DNA from: Acheta domesticus
Taxonomy: Eukaryota > Arthropoda > Insecta > Orthoptera > Gryllidae
Length of the DNA stretch: 64,000 bases
Reading direction: 5' to 3'
Assembly: GCA_031308135.1 (NCBI GenBank)
Contig: JAHLJT010004567.1
Coordinates: forward strand, 133,771,060-133,835,059
The translations under genes and the position numbers were made by a program. Below are positions 45,661 through 56,639 of this stretch, one piece after another. Numbering within the stretch: position 1 is the stretch's first letter; every line of letters starts with the position of its first letter. The notes beneath the pieces were generated by a model. It saw only the letters and a program-made list of their open reading frames with translations, made no database searches and was not told the DNA's origin.

Positions 45661-46878
45661 CTATATTAATAGGATAATTTTCCCTACCTTAGTTAAATTT
45701 ATTTCTTTTTCAATTTCTTCCCACACTTGCTCTTTTGTCCTATTGTCTATGTGTTTTGGTTTCTTTTTCTTTTTATCATGTTTTACTTCCCTCCATTCAT
45801 CACTTGATGAGTTTCTACCAGTTTCTTCTACATTCAGTTTTTCATCTTCCAAGTTATTAACATCAGGCTGTTCAAAACTGGAAGATTCTGTCACTGAATG
45901 CCCCCTTTTGATTCCTTTGGTGTTTCCTTCTGTGTCTACTTCCTCTGTTCCTAGTGCTGTTTGTATTTGGTCAGTGATCTCTTGTTCTTCTGTCTTGTTG
46001 TCTATTCCTAGTTTTGTTTGTAGTGAGGCTGTCTTTTCTTGGCCTTCTGTCTTATTGCTTGTTCCAAGAGTTGTTTGTGGTTGACCTGAATTATCATGTT
46101 CTTCTGTCTTGTTGTTTTCCATGTCCCTAACCTCACAAGTAGTTATATTATTTTGATTAGTTACATTATTTGGGCAATTCTTAGCAACATGACCTAAATT
46201 ATTACATTCAAAGCACTTTAAGGAACCCTCACTGGAGATGTAAATCCAGTAGTTTGTTCCTTCGTAATTAATCTGTATAGATTCTGGGAGTTTATGCTCA
46301 TCTTCTGGTGCTATATATAACTGTCTTCTAAAACTTAACACATGGGAAAACCCAGACTCATTCAGTCCCGTTTTCATGAACCATATATGGGAAACTATCT
46401 TTACATTTAATTCATTGAACTTATCTTCTATTAGCGAGTGAGGGATGACTGGACACACATTGGATAATACTATTCTTTTGTTTCTTGTAATAAGTGGTTT
46501 AATAAGTAGTTTTGTGTTTTTCACTATTATATCCTTCTTGTTGTCTATAAGATGGTCTGCTGTTTGTTTGGAGTCAAGATAAATACAGATACGTGCATTG
46601 GAAATACGTGAGATAAATCTTATAGTGGTCGGTTTGGTTATGTTCGACATGGCTAACAGATATTCTCTTATTTCTGCTCCTTCTATAGCTTCAATAATTA
46701 TGGCCTGATCTTTCTTCGGGAACATTATGTTAGAAGTCACGTTGGCGTAGCTTTTTACTTGAGAATTACTGTTTGATTGAAATGGTACAGTAGCTGAATT
46801 TTCATACCTTGTGGTTTGTTGGTTCGGTGGTATTTGTATTTCTTCTTCCATTGGCATCGAACGAGATGCCTCCTGCAT
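45661..46878 (-). CDS. LINE ORF1, gag-like nucleic-acid-binding protein
   Basis: 405 codons from the ATG at 46878. It binds the element RNA in the ribonucleoprotein particle (family knowledge). The middle (about residues 80-215) resembles the RNA-binding region of insect LINE ORF1 proteins (TIRFISRISNARICIYL, LSNVCPVIP, GFSHVLSFRRQLYI). A CCHC zinc knuckle follows: C222, C225, H230, C235 in CFECNNLGHVAKNC. After it come three tandem 19-residue repeats starting NKTE (residues 256-312), then a Lys/Glu-rich end. A frameshift appears to truncate the last ~75 residues. No host gene is involved. Confidence 0.88.
   Translation of the reverse strand: MQEASRSMPMEEEIQIPPNQQTTRYENSATVPFQSNSNSQVKSYANVTSNIMFPKKDQAIIIEAIEGAEIREYLLAMSNITKPTTIRFISRISNARICIYLDSKQTADHLIDNKKDIIVKNTKLLIKPLITRNKRIVLSNVCPVIPHSLIEDKFNELNVKIVSHIWFMKTGLNESGFSHVLSFRRQLYIAPEDEHKLPESIQINYEGTNYWIYISSEGSLKCFECNNLGHVAKNCPNNVTNQNNITTCEVRDMENNKTEEHDNSGQPQTTLGTSNKTEGQEKTASLQTKLGIDNKTEEQEITDQIQTALGTEEVDTEGNTKGIKRGHSVTESSSFEQPDVNNLEDEKLNVEETGRNSSSDEWREVKHDKKKKKPKHIDNRTKEQVWEEIEKEINLTKVGKIILLI
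45943..46113 (-). repeat. 57-bp x 3 tandem repeat inside LINE ORF1
   Basis: Encodes NKTEEHDNSGQPQTTLGTS and two variants in a row, each 19 residues. The period keeps the reading frame. It lies between the zinc knuckle and the C-terminal part, in what is probably an unstructured linker. Confidence 0.9.
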
Positions 46879-47013
46879 TTGGAGGCACTCTTTTCCTCAG
46901 GTTAACACTTAATCTGTTATTGGTATAACACTTGAAACGTTGATTTAACTTTTCACTCGAAAAACGCAGAGTATTCAGTATACAACTGCTCCAGGCTCCC
47001 TAACAACCGTATG
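46879..47013 (-). promoter_or_regulatory. LINE 5' UTR, presumed internal promoter
   Basis: The 135 bp between the target duplication and the ORF1 start. Elements of this type carry an internal promoter at their 5' end; no specific motif was identified, so the role is inferred from position. Confidence 0.4.
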
Positions 47014-47025
47014 GCGTATCTATTT
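47014..47025. repeat. LINE target site duplication, 5' side
   Basis: gcgtatctattt, identical to 41328-41339. It continues into gttttccgtatttcaacg of the ~620-bp unit, which units 2 and 3 also carry without a LINE. Confidence 0.85.
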
Positions 47026-48589
47026 GTTTTCCGTATTTCAACGTCTATTTCGGCCCGATCTGTTGGGTACTTTAAGAGATCACTTGACGACATCTGATTT
47101 GGTGAGTCATTTAAGAAATTAATAGATTCTTAGGTCATTTAATAAGAAGTTAACTTCGTGCATGTGAAGCTAGCGGGGTCGTAAAAGAAGAGAGAATCTT
47201 ATTTAACGGCAGAATTAAAAGAGATCACACTCGCCCTTGTCAAGATGACACACACCAAATGATGGAACGACAGACAATACAAATTACTTTTGCTTTCCAC
47301 CAACTTGGGGGATGAGCAGATGAAGATTACTTAGACTTTAGACACCAAAAGTCTACCTTTAGTCTTTTGAATTATCAGGTTCCGTTCTTCTCGTTTCTCT
47401 TAATATCTGCTTGTTTCCTCTCCATCTTCCGCTCATTCCTATTTTCATTATTCCTACTAGCGCCGCCTTTTAAGTCTGCTTTCGCCGCGCCACGCCGCGC
47501 CGCGGGCTTCTGGCGGCGCTGTTGTGTCGTGCGTTTTTGTTTTTTTTCTCCGACGGTTTTCGTAGCTTAACGTCTGTCTGTGATTCCGACGGAAGCGCTA
47601 CGTTTGTTTACAGACCTCCGTTTCGCATGCATTATTTGTTTTTCATATTTCAACGCCTATTTCGGCCCGATCTGTTGGGTACTTTAAGAGATAGCCTGAT
47701 GACACCTGATTTGGTGAGTCATTTGAGAGATTAATAGATTCATAGGTCATTTAATAGGAAGTTAACTTTGTGCATGTGAGTGCTAGTGCGGGGTCGTAAA
47801 AAAAAGGAATCTTATTTAACGGCAGGATTAAAAGAAATCACACCCCGCCCTTGCCAACATGACACAAACCGAATGGTGGAAAGACAGACAATACAAATTA
47901 CTTTTGCTTTCCACCAACTTGGGAGATGAGCAGATGAAGATTACTTAGACTTTTGACACCAAAACTCTACCTTTAAAACCTTTTAATATCTTCTGAATTA
48001 TCAGGTTCAGTTCTTCTCGTCTCTCTTAATATCTGCTTATTTCCTCTCCATCTTCCGCTTATTCCCATTTCCGTTATTCCTACTAGCACCGCCTTTTAAG
48101 TCTGCTTTCGCCTCGCCTCGCCGCGCCGCGGGCTTCTGGTGGCCCTGTTGTATCGTGTTTTTTTCGTAGGTTTTCGTAGCTTAACGTCTGTCTGTGATTC
48201 CGAGCGAAACAGTACGTTTGCTTATAGACCTCCGTTTCGCATGGGGATCTATTTCTTTTCCCTGTTTCAACGCCTAATTCCAGATAATTGAGTGAGTCAT
48301 TTAAGAGATTAGTAGATTAATAAGTCATTTATTGCGAAGTCAACATAGTGTATACAAATCCTAGCGGGATCGTACTAGAAGAGTGAAGGAAAGATGGTCC
48401 ATAGAAATTACCTTTGGTTTCCATCAACCTTGGAGTCGTGCAAATGAATATTACTAAGACTTCAGACACTTAAGCTCTAACTTTAGTCACCTGAATTATC
48501 AGGTCTCTCTGATTCCCGTCTCTCTCATTATCTGTCTAGGTTTCGTCTATTTCTTCCTCTTACTCCTATTTTCGTCATCCTTTTTCTTT

Positions 48590-49215
48590 TCTACCCTTCC
48601 ATTTTGTAACTTATTTCCTTCTTCTTCATTACGTAACATACCCAAAGTTTGTAACTTATTTTTCTGCATGTATTTTTTCCTTCTTCCCCTTTCTTCCTAT
48701 ATTTAATTTGCTCCTTTTATTTTTCCTTCGCACAAAACGTATCCTCGAGTCATTTCCATAATCTCCCCGGTTTTTGTTGGCTCTGCAACCTACAGTTCCA
48801 CACTCCACGCATTGCATCCGGAGTCTCTCCAGTACAACCTCTCTCCCAGTCTTATTACGTGACACGTCTTTCCTTTAGTTCGTCCGCCTCCCCCTTAGAT
48901 ATTGAGGTCTTGACTGTCAGCACCTTCGTTTCCCGTCGCCCTCGCCCTTTTCTCCTCAATCTTTTCCTCAACCCGCAGCACATCACCTGGGGCTACGCCA
49001 CGCCTTCGCCAATAACACGATCGCTCGGGGCAATCTTCCTCCCGAGCTGCTCCACACAGCCCTGTAGTGTTTGAGAAGTCTGGGCACAGGCGAACTTGCC
49101 GTGGCCCTTCTGTGGTTGGGGATCTCTAGAAACATAGACCTGCGCAGAAGGGGGAGCAGGGGAAAATTTTGAAAGGGACCCCGTAGCCTAACGTAATAAA
49201 ACATTGTATTTTCGT
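48590..49215. other. Intergenic, no gene seen
   Basis: T/C-rich to about 48720, then unremarkable DNA with short frames. Confidence 0.55.
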
Positions 49216-49229
49216 AAATATGTTAAATT

Positions 49230-49485
49230 GCCGACCTGGATGGCCGAGATGGCTAGAGCGTGTACCGACTCAGCGCTTCTGTCCGAAGGGTCAACCGCCT
49301 TGGGCATGGTTGTTTGTCCCTTGTCTCTCATGTATAAGTTGTCGCGGAGGGCCTCGCGTTCTGCTGACCCCAGATGAGAGGAACCCGCAAAGTGTGTTGA
49401 TGTCTAGTGTATGGCCGTACATGCGTCCATCAGGTCGTAAAGGGTAACAGGCTGTCGGCTGGATAAGAGACCAATAAAGAAGAAG
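49230..49485 (+). mobile_element. SINE family B, copy 1 (256 bp) with target duplication
   Basis: The head reads gacctggatggccgagatgg (A-box-like TGGCCGAGATGG), then a decayed B box (gaagggtcaaccgcc), then a body with ttgggcatggttgtttgt, ttgtcgcggagggcctcg and ggctgtcggctggataa. The 3' end is AAGA-rich. It is flanked by aaatatgttaaatt (49216-49229) and aaatatgttacatt (49486-49499), 13 of 14 matching. Confidence 0.9.
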
Positions 49486-49499
49486 AAATATGTTACATT

Positions 49500-50345
49500 C
49501 CTCGTTAGTATGTTTTTCATCCTGATAATTTGGGGAGCTGTTACATTACATTTGGGAAAGAGTCTCTCCAAGACATCTGGTAACTTGGTAGAAACAGTCA
49601 AACGTAAAATCAAATGAACGTTTTTATTGAATAATCACTGTCATAATTTCATTCCCCTTGTAGTAGGTTTTATTTATTTACTAGTAAAATACGTCATTTG
49701 ATTTGCATTAAAAAAGTTTTGGGGGAAAAGGGGCCAAGAAATTAAATTGTTTTATACTGTACACCCCTATGTCTAGGTCTAAAGAAAGCACTGATGTTGA
49801 AGACGATGTTAGTAACGATAACAGGTTCTACTCACAGCCTGGAGTGACGTCCAGGCGAGTGAAAAACTAGACTTCCGCCTGTCCTTCCCCTTCTGTTGTT
49901 GGTTATGACTAGTGCCCGGAAATTAAGGCATTTATTTGATCTAAAACAGGCATGAAAAGGTACTTAATCTGACTCAAATACGGTGCAAAAACATATGTAA
50001 GTAGTAAAATATCACCATTTGAAAGAAATCACTGTTCAAAATGCATAACAGTGAAAATGGTTCAAACTTTTATTCTAATTATAAAATTTACAGCAGCACT
50101 TACAAAAAAGGAAAATATCTTCTATTTGTAATCCTGATTGTACATGACAAACATGTTTGGCGAACTCCGTATATCAGAGATTATTTTTCAGTTCCACTTC
50201 TTAAAATAGTTCTTAATGGTACATTAAATTTCTGTATGATGACTACGAATTTGTTTCGCACGCACCGCTTTCTCTACAAAATGTTATTTGTGAAATATCT
50301 TTATGGATGGGATGATATTTAGATGATTTACATGGATGGTACGAG
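49500..50345. other. Intergenic, no gene seen
   Basis: AT-rich. The 93-codon frame at 50041-50322 has no recognised domain. Confidence 0.55.
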
Positions 50346-50359
50346 AAGTCATTCGCTTC

Positions 50360-50460
50360 AACTGTCTAGTGGAAACGCGTATGTCTGCCGGACTCATAAG
50401 TGCCGCATTCGACCCCAGGTACTTGGACGCTAATTCGAGCCACCTAGCCCGTCACAGGGA
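50360..50460 (+). mobile_element. Possible SINE remnant with tRNA-like head
   Basis: tctagtggaaacgcgtatgt resembles an A-box region (TAGTGG...GCG) and is followed at tRNA-like distance by a B-box-like gcattcgacccc. No target duplication and no second copy in the window. Confidence 0.4.
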
Positions 50461-50464
50461 AATC

Positions 50465-51460
50465 ATGTGAATTATTATTAAAGAGTTTCTTGCAGCGTGA
50501 AATTATGTAGCGAAAAGCACTAATTGGGCAACCATGTTTCCAAGAATCTTTTCATATGATGAAAACATGTTACATTTTTTCTTGTACAACGTTGCGTTAA
50601 TGGAAGCTTTTCCGCAATGTAATACTAGAGGGTACTGCTATCGCAAAATTCCCAGAAAGGCTCATCCTTAGTTCGCATTTCGGATTTCGTCTGCCATTTC
50701 TCTGCTCTGGTTTTGCGATGGCAGCACAACCTGTCAGTAAAAGCTGGAACAAGTTACATGAATAATTCATAAATGTTATGGTACCCACTGGAGGGCGCGA
50801 AAAAATATGGGAATTTAAAAGGGTAGAATTATAGGGCAAATTATTTTCATCACGTAACAGTGCTAGCGCATGCTAGCTTCGCTTTTTTTAAACCACAGAA
50901 TGTAAAACGTCCACGACTGCAAGTTGCAGCAGAAAATCAAGAACGGTCTGCAAGAACGGTTTCGCATCCTATACAGTATAGACTCCTCCCTCATACTGTT
51001 CACGGCGTCCTTGGGTCAAAGTGCTCGTCGCCCAACCAGGATCTTCCTGCCAATGCTTGCGTTGACGGATTTGCATCTCACAGGAGGATGGGACGGGATA
51101 GCGTAAGCCGCTGTACATCGAAACTGCGGAGAGCACATACGTGGCAACACTGCGAACGTGCTGCTCCCACTACTCACACAGAAGAAGGACCCTATCCTGT
51201 CAACTTCAACAACGTTGGTTCGATCGCCGAGGATTACCAGCAAACGAGAAAAGTGGCCAACTAGGTATGATGAGATTTTTTACAGATCCAATTGATATCA
51301 ATATCCACAGAAAAAAAAGTATCGATACTGCAATAGCGCCGAACTGAAAGTTCCCATTGTTAGCCAAGGAAACTTTAAAATGCGCACAACAATGTGCTCT
51401 TGTGAATTACGGACGCAATGAGTTATGGAACGAAGATATTAACAAATTCCTTTTCCTCTC
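50465..51460. other. Intergenic, no gene seen
   Basis: The 134-codon frame at 50860-51264 has no recognised domain and a diverse but unfamiliar composition; I leave it uncalled. Confidence 0.45.
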
Positions 51461-51469
51461 ATTTCTCTC

Positions 51470-51957
51470 TATTTCCATTCTCTCTCTCTCTCTCTCTCTG
51501 TATTTCTTTCTCCCTCTTCGTCTCTCTCTCTCTGTCCCCCCTCCCTTTCACTCGATGCTCTTTTGACCTTTTCTGCCTTCTTTTCCTTTTTTGCCCCTCT
51601 TCATCATCACCCTTTCTCCTGACTCCTCCAAACTCACTTTCACTAAGCCTCCATCTGTTTGCCTACAGTCTTCCTAAACACATTCGTTTTTCTCTCTCAG
51701 ACCTATACCCTGCCTTCTTCCCCTCTGCATTTCCGCCTCTCTGTCTTCTTCCCCTCTTGAATCCGTCTCGCCTCCCCTCTCGCCATTGCTCCATATCCAC
51801 TGTGTTCTATATTCCCTTCTTCTTTAACCCCTTCCTCTGTCTTTTTTCCTTTCCTCTTTCTGTGTCCCCTTCCCTGCCTCATTCTCCACCCATTCCATTC
51901 CCATTTCACGTCCGCCAGCTTCCTCTTTCCCTTCCATCTCACTATTACCTCTTCACC

Positions 51958-52034
<77 letters not shown>
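51470..52034. repeat. Pyrimidine tract with (CT)n and (CA)n microsatellites
   Basis: (TC)n at about 51478-51500, then ~450 bp of C/T-rich sequence. A compound array follows: (CT) at 51957-51983 and (CA) at 51984-52034. The 239-codon + frame and 195-codon - frame here are low-complexity artefacts. Confidence 0.9.
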
Positions 52035-52036
<2 letters not shown>

Positions 52037-52039
52037 ACA

Positions 52040-53625
52040 CACCACCGTCCCTTTCGCAGTGTGTTATTCTGCGGTGGGCGTCCGCCGAGCGGGCAGGTCG
52101 ACAGAAAAACAATAACCGCGCGCCGCGAGGTTTTTAACGCTCCGAGCGGTGCGGCAGCGCGGATGTGCATGGCAGTGCAAAAGGAGCGCAGAGGCACAAA
52201 GGATGGAGCTTCTGCGTGGAGAAAAATGTCAATGGGATTAGGGTGTAAAAGAGGAAAACCGTTTGCACTGTATATTCGGTTGCCCAACAAATTCAGACTT
52301 GAATCTTAATTTCAATGAGCTCGTCTACTTGATTGGCCTAGGGTTTGCCAATAAAAAAAGCAGGAATTATCCTCTGAAGTTTATTTGATTTTATGATGTG
52401 GTCATTTGTAAACCTAACTCAATCGTTCTCGAATTTGAAATTCAATCAAGAGTGTTCGTTAATAACAGTCGTTTATCAAATGTCTATTATTTATATCACA
52501 TAATAATTTGTTATAGAATGTTGATGCTTTAATTTACACTCAAGTATACATTTCGAAAATGTTTCGATAGTTAAAAAGAGCGATTAGCGTATTTTTTAAT
52601 TTCTTTAAGAAATCACAAAAATGTGCAGGTGAATATCCTATCCCAAAAAATGCAAAAGAATAGCATTACTCCCCACATATACAAGACAGTTAAACTTCCT
52701 TCAGCATATTGGGTGCACCATTTCAGTGTTCATTATTTTTGTTTCTTATATTTTGCGGTTTTACAAAAATATTGGGTTTTGCTCTGGCTTCCAATATTTA
52801 GCTCTTTAAACATCATTCCACTCCCTTTAAGCCATGGAACATTTTGTAAACATCGTGGTACACTATGTCTTTTTGTTCTTAACTAATGAGAAGGTGGGAG
52901 CACTTACGCGAAAAATACACGTTTTTGAGAACAAAAGCACAAGCGCATAAGTAGAGCTAATGTAGAAGAGCTGCGTTAAAATAATTCTTACTTAGCAAAA
53001 AAGGTTGATGTAAACACCGCAATGCTAAACGAAAATCCTTAAGAAAAGTGCAATGAGGTTCAGGTGTCTTGGAGATTTCGAATACCCAGGATAATTCCTG
53101 CTAAGAGCTCACGAGTTGTCGTGGAAGGATGATAGGTATGTCTTTATGATATTCGAATTCCGATGACTAGTTGAACTTGCGCAATTAAACAGAAAGAAGA
53201 GTTGAAGAAACGATATTACGGATACTGCATATCCATGAATATACATATTTTTCATATTTATTAAGATCTTTACACATATAGATAGATATTGTTTTAGCAC
53301 GTAACAAAATGTATGAAACACAATTTCCAAATAATAATCAAAACCCCCTCATCTCTTCAATGTTTCCCGTAGATATTACAAGAATGGTGTTTAAGAAAAT
53401 TCATTTAAAACTTAAAATTGATAGTCACAAACAATCGTTTAAACGATCACACAATACGATGTTCTCTAGGCAAGATCAACTGCTCCTCCATTTTCCGCGA
53501 ACTTGCCAAGTTGCACATGACGCCATTTTCCCCCCTTTTCATTCTTCCGCCGCGCATTTCAAACAACGCAAATTTCGAAGTTTTTGTTAATAAAGGAAAG
53601 CTGAGATCGATTCAATGACCTCCAC
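52040..53625. other. Intergenic, no gene seen
   Basis: A short CpG-rich patch lies at 52060-52170, the rest is AT-rich. No recognised coding content. Confidence 0.5.
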
Positions 53626-53628
53626 TCC

Positions 53629-53632
<4 letters not shown>

Positions 53633-53677
<45 letters not shown>
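53633..53677. repeat. (CT)n microsatellite
   Basis: About 22 CT dinucleotides with one interruption, followed by T-rich sequence. Confidence 0.95.
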
Positions 53678-53684
<7 letters not shown>

Positions 53685-54292
53685 TTTTTTTCTTTTACTT
53701 GTTAAAAACCGTTCACCGGGAGCCGATTAGGAGGGACATCCAAATCGGCTTCTTTACAACTTTAAAATAAAGAGATTCACTATAGCGTTCCAGAGTACAT
53801 GATCATGAAGGATGAATGATGTTGAAATGCTTAGGATGAAAGTTCAGGTGAGATTCGTGGTAAATGAGAAACCAACCAATTGTATGGTGACAACACTTAC
53901 GTCACGCGGGCCACGAGACTACAGTGATCGGTTGAGCGTACGAGGAGAGCAAAACGATGGATGAATTTTCTCCTAGTCCGCGCAGGATTAGATGCAAGGA
54001 TCACATCAGACCAATGACAACAAATTCGAAATAAACAAATTGGAGTGCGTAAAATAAAATCATCCCCTTACAAACCACAATACAAATAATGTCCCTGAAT
54101 GTGTATTTTAATATTACAATTGAAAAGATCGGGATAATAGTGCTTGACTCTCATATTTTCTAAGACAGAAGAATGTTAAGATATTTGTCAAACCATGGAA
54201 AAGTCAGTAAACACATTCTGTTGTTTAATGAACACAACGTGCGGATCATAATTTTTTATTTATATTTGTCTTCTATGTTTCTTTGAATAAAT

Positions 54293-54442
54293 ATTATGCT
54301 TGGCCAATATCTACAGTTGTGTTATCCTTATAAAAATATTTTATAATAAACATTTAGTTATGTTATCCTTACAAAAACATTTTATAATGAGCATATTTAA
54401 GAAGAAGAAAATAATTGTCTTTAGATATTGGCCAAACATAAT
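54293..54442. repeat. Small inverted repeat enclosing a tandem duplication
   Basis: attatgcttggccaatatct (54293-54312) pairs with agatattggccaaacataat (54423-54442), 19 of 20. Between them gttatccttaYaaaaaYatt is duplicated (about 54320 and 54361). Confidence 0.75.
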
Positions 54443-54499
54443 GTTTGGATTATAATGTTTGAGAATAGAGATTTTTTTATTTCGGATAGGCGAAACGAG

Positions 54500-54960
54500 T
54501 GTTATCTAAATATTGTTCCGCCGCCTTTAATTACAGCATCATGGAACTTCCTTTGCGACCACTTTTCAAGTCCCCCCTCTCCGGGCTGACATGCGCGGTG
54601 TGTTCCGCGAGTGGTATTGGCTGCTACATTGTTGGCAGATGCGCAACGTTACACTCTTGCCCCCTTGCGTCTTCGCGGAGTGGAGGAGGAGACGCGAAGG
54701 AGGAAAAATCGTTGTTTGGACGGCGCAGCGCCGCGGCGAGATTTAAAGTCGACTCAGCGAGTAACCGACGTTATCTCAGGCCGCCTCCAAATATTTGGGC
54801 GAAGCGCGCCGCCGCATTGACTGCTGCGGCGGGGCTTAAAACGCGCCGCGCGTCAGACGCTGGTGACTCATTCGGGAGGACGCGATGGGCGACCGGACCT
54901 GGCGTTCGAACTGCGAAAGACGACCGCTGCTGCCTCTCGTGTCCTTGCAGTCATGTGCAC
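54500..54960. other. CpG-rich stretch, no gene recognised
   Basis: CpG-dense at 54590-54930. A 193-codon + frame (54499-55080) runs through it and into the SINE, has no recognised domain and is not called. Confidence 0.4.
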
Positions 54961-55044
54961 GACTGGATGAACTCTCTGTGTATGACGTTTATTAAATCGC
55001 TTTTTTTAAAATATTTAACATTAAAAAACAGTAAAACTGTATGG

Positions 55045-55300
55045 TCGACCAGGATAGCCGAGGTGGTTAAGATCATGTAGCGACCCAGCGCTTCGGTCCG
55101 AACGGTCGCGGGTTTGAGTCCTACCTTGGGCATGGTTGTTTGTGTATTGTCTCCCATGTATGCGTTGTCGTGGAGGGCCTCGTTATCTGCTGACTCTAGA
55201 TCAGAGGAGCCCACTAGCATGTTAGTGTAAGGTGAAATTATCCGTCTTATCAGGACGTAAAGGATATCCGGCTGCCGGCTGGATAAAACCCCTAGGAAAA
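55045..55300 (+). mobile_element. SINE family B, copy 2
   Basis: The head ggatagccgaggtggttaa (A box) and the intact B box cgggtttgagtcctacc lie at tRNA-like spacing. The same body blocks as copy 1 follow (ttgggcatggttgtttgt, cgtggagggcctcg, gctgccggctggataa). A possible, imperfect target duplication is aaaactgtatg / aaaactatgtatg. Confidence 0.88.
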
Positions 55301-55309
55301 AACTATGTA

Positions 55310-56280
55310 TGACTTTTGGAACGGAAAAATGTACATTTAATGATCGGAAGCAAAGCACAGACTATCTACTTGATATATAATATGAAGGAAAAGAGAGTGA
55401 AAAATCCTAGATGGGGTCATTGATTCAGAAGCGGAATGGTGTTAAAGACATATTCAGTATTTTAAAAATACACAATTCAAAACGTAACTGTATACGTATT
55501 CATTATTATAAAATAAATATTATCAATTTTAATATTTAATCTTTAATTGCTATATTAGAATATGTACAAATATTGTTTGGTAATTGCATTTGTGTATCGA
55601 TTTTAATTGTTTAAAGTCATCTGATGATCCGTCGTTGTGGATTTTTAACGAAAGCAAGAGATGGTCACATGGAAAAATTGCTCAAATGAATCAAAAAATT
55701 ATATTTGTAGATTTTTTAAAATTTAAAGTACACAGATTTTTCTGATGACAGTCGTACCGGGGGACGTGCACTTTGAATTCCCTTCCATCAGGTTTCGTGT
55801 TTTAATTGCGCAGTAAGGAGGAGTCTTCGACACACAGGTTATCAGGCCAAAATTCTACGATTGGCCTCCTTTACCAACCCCCCCTTTAAGACTGGGCACT
55901 GAGTACTGATACATCCTGTACTATGTTAGTTTCACTTGCTGCTAAACTTTTTGGGCGCAAGGTTTATGGGCTCCGAATTCTGGATTTAAAGTTAAGAAAA
56001 TATAATATAAACGTGCTGCAAGTTTTCATCTTAGGTTCTTCACGTTTACGTAAATGAAGGAAAATGCAAGTCTATATTCACCACGGCGTGTGTTCAGTTC
56101 TTTCATGTTGCAGCAGGTCTATTTATTTTAGAAAAAAATACGCACGAGAAAAAATAACTAGTGGAATGTTTTTAGCAGTGAAGACGAATTCAAACCGTTG
56201 CCGCAGAAAGCTATGTTGATTGCGTTTGCATTTCATATCCATTCAATTTTTAAAACATCATCATGATAGTTTCGACTAAT
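55310..56280. other. Intergenic, no gene seen
   Basis: AT-rich, only short unrecognised frames. Confidence 0.55.
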
Positions 56281-56284
56281 CTCT

Positions 56285-56635
56285 GTTTTAATTGATTTAT
56301 TTTCAGTCGCTTTTTAACAGCGAGATCATTAGTGACTTCTAGTCAAATTTATATTACATAAATATAAACAATTAAAAGTATTAAAATGGTAAACTCTCTT
56401 AAAATCATATTATACACACCAAAACATTTCAAAAATTGGCCTTCATGCAACATATTTTGGTATTCAAACATATTTATCGTTTTTTAGGTAGGTTGACTTT
56501 ATCTCTAAAATTTTTTAATTGTGAATACTCAATAATAAAATGTTTCACTGTGATTTCTGTGTTACAGCACTCAAGCACTGACAAACAGCGACCTCTGTTT
56601 AATAAACATTCCAAGGCAATTATTCGAATTTAAAA
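56285..56635 (-). pseudogene. 5'-truncated LINE 3' fragment (RNase H tail zinc finger)
   Basis: On the minus strand, about 56600-56470 reads CLSVLECCNTEITVKHFIIEYS and then a NLPKK segment. This aligns with the terminal zinc-finger region of the LINE at 41.3-47.0 kb (CEKCGSAWTVKHLLVECQEF ... KLPKNI). The last ~60 bp (56290-56345, with cagtcgctttttaac ... tcattagtgacttct) match that element's 3' end. It is a diverged relative, truncated shortly upstream. Confidence 0.65.
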
Positions 56636-56639
56636 TAAA

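Larger units (their letters stand above)
41340..47013 (-). mobile_element. Near-full-length LINE, Jockey/I-type with RNase H
   Basis: A 5.67-kb element with a 12-bp target duplication, a short 5' UTR, ORF1 (gag-like, zinc knuckle), ORF2 (endonuclease, reverse transcriptase, RNase H, terminal zinc finger), a 3' UTR and a short poly(A) tail. It copies its RNA into genomic DNA by target-primed reverse transcription; that is family knowledge. This copy has two frameshifts and one stop in ORF2 and one frameshift near the end of ORF1, so it should not make complete proteins. The RNase H domain argues for an I-like or LOA-like lineage rather than classical Jockey, but the clade is not settled. It interrupts a ~620-bp tandem unit whose two intact copies show the empty site. 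Confidence 0.95.
41219..48586. repeat. Three tandem ~620-bp units, first split by the LINE
   Basis: Unit 1 is 41219-41339 plus 47014-47500; unit 2 is 47501-48126 (626 bp); unit 3 is 48127-~48586 and is shortened and more diverged. Shared landmarks in order: cgcgggcttctggYgg, gtagcttaacgtctgtctgt, cagacctccgtttcg, ggtgagtcattta, ccaccaacttggg, gaattatcaggtt. No coding role seen. Confidence 0.9.

Noticed and set aside
41745..46084. Plus-strand frames of 60-158 codons within the LINE
   Set aside because: They are antisense shadows of the LINE proteins.
49232..49310. tRNA gene candidate (tggccgagatgg ... B box)
   Set aside because: The B box is decayed, cloverleaf arms do not close, and the sequence continues into a repeated body with a target duplication: a SINE head.
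54499..55080. 193-codon frame as a host gene
   Set aside because: It crosses a CpG-rich stretch and enters a SINE; no domain, and no evident splice or promoter context.
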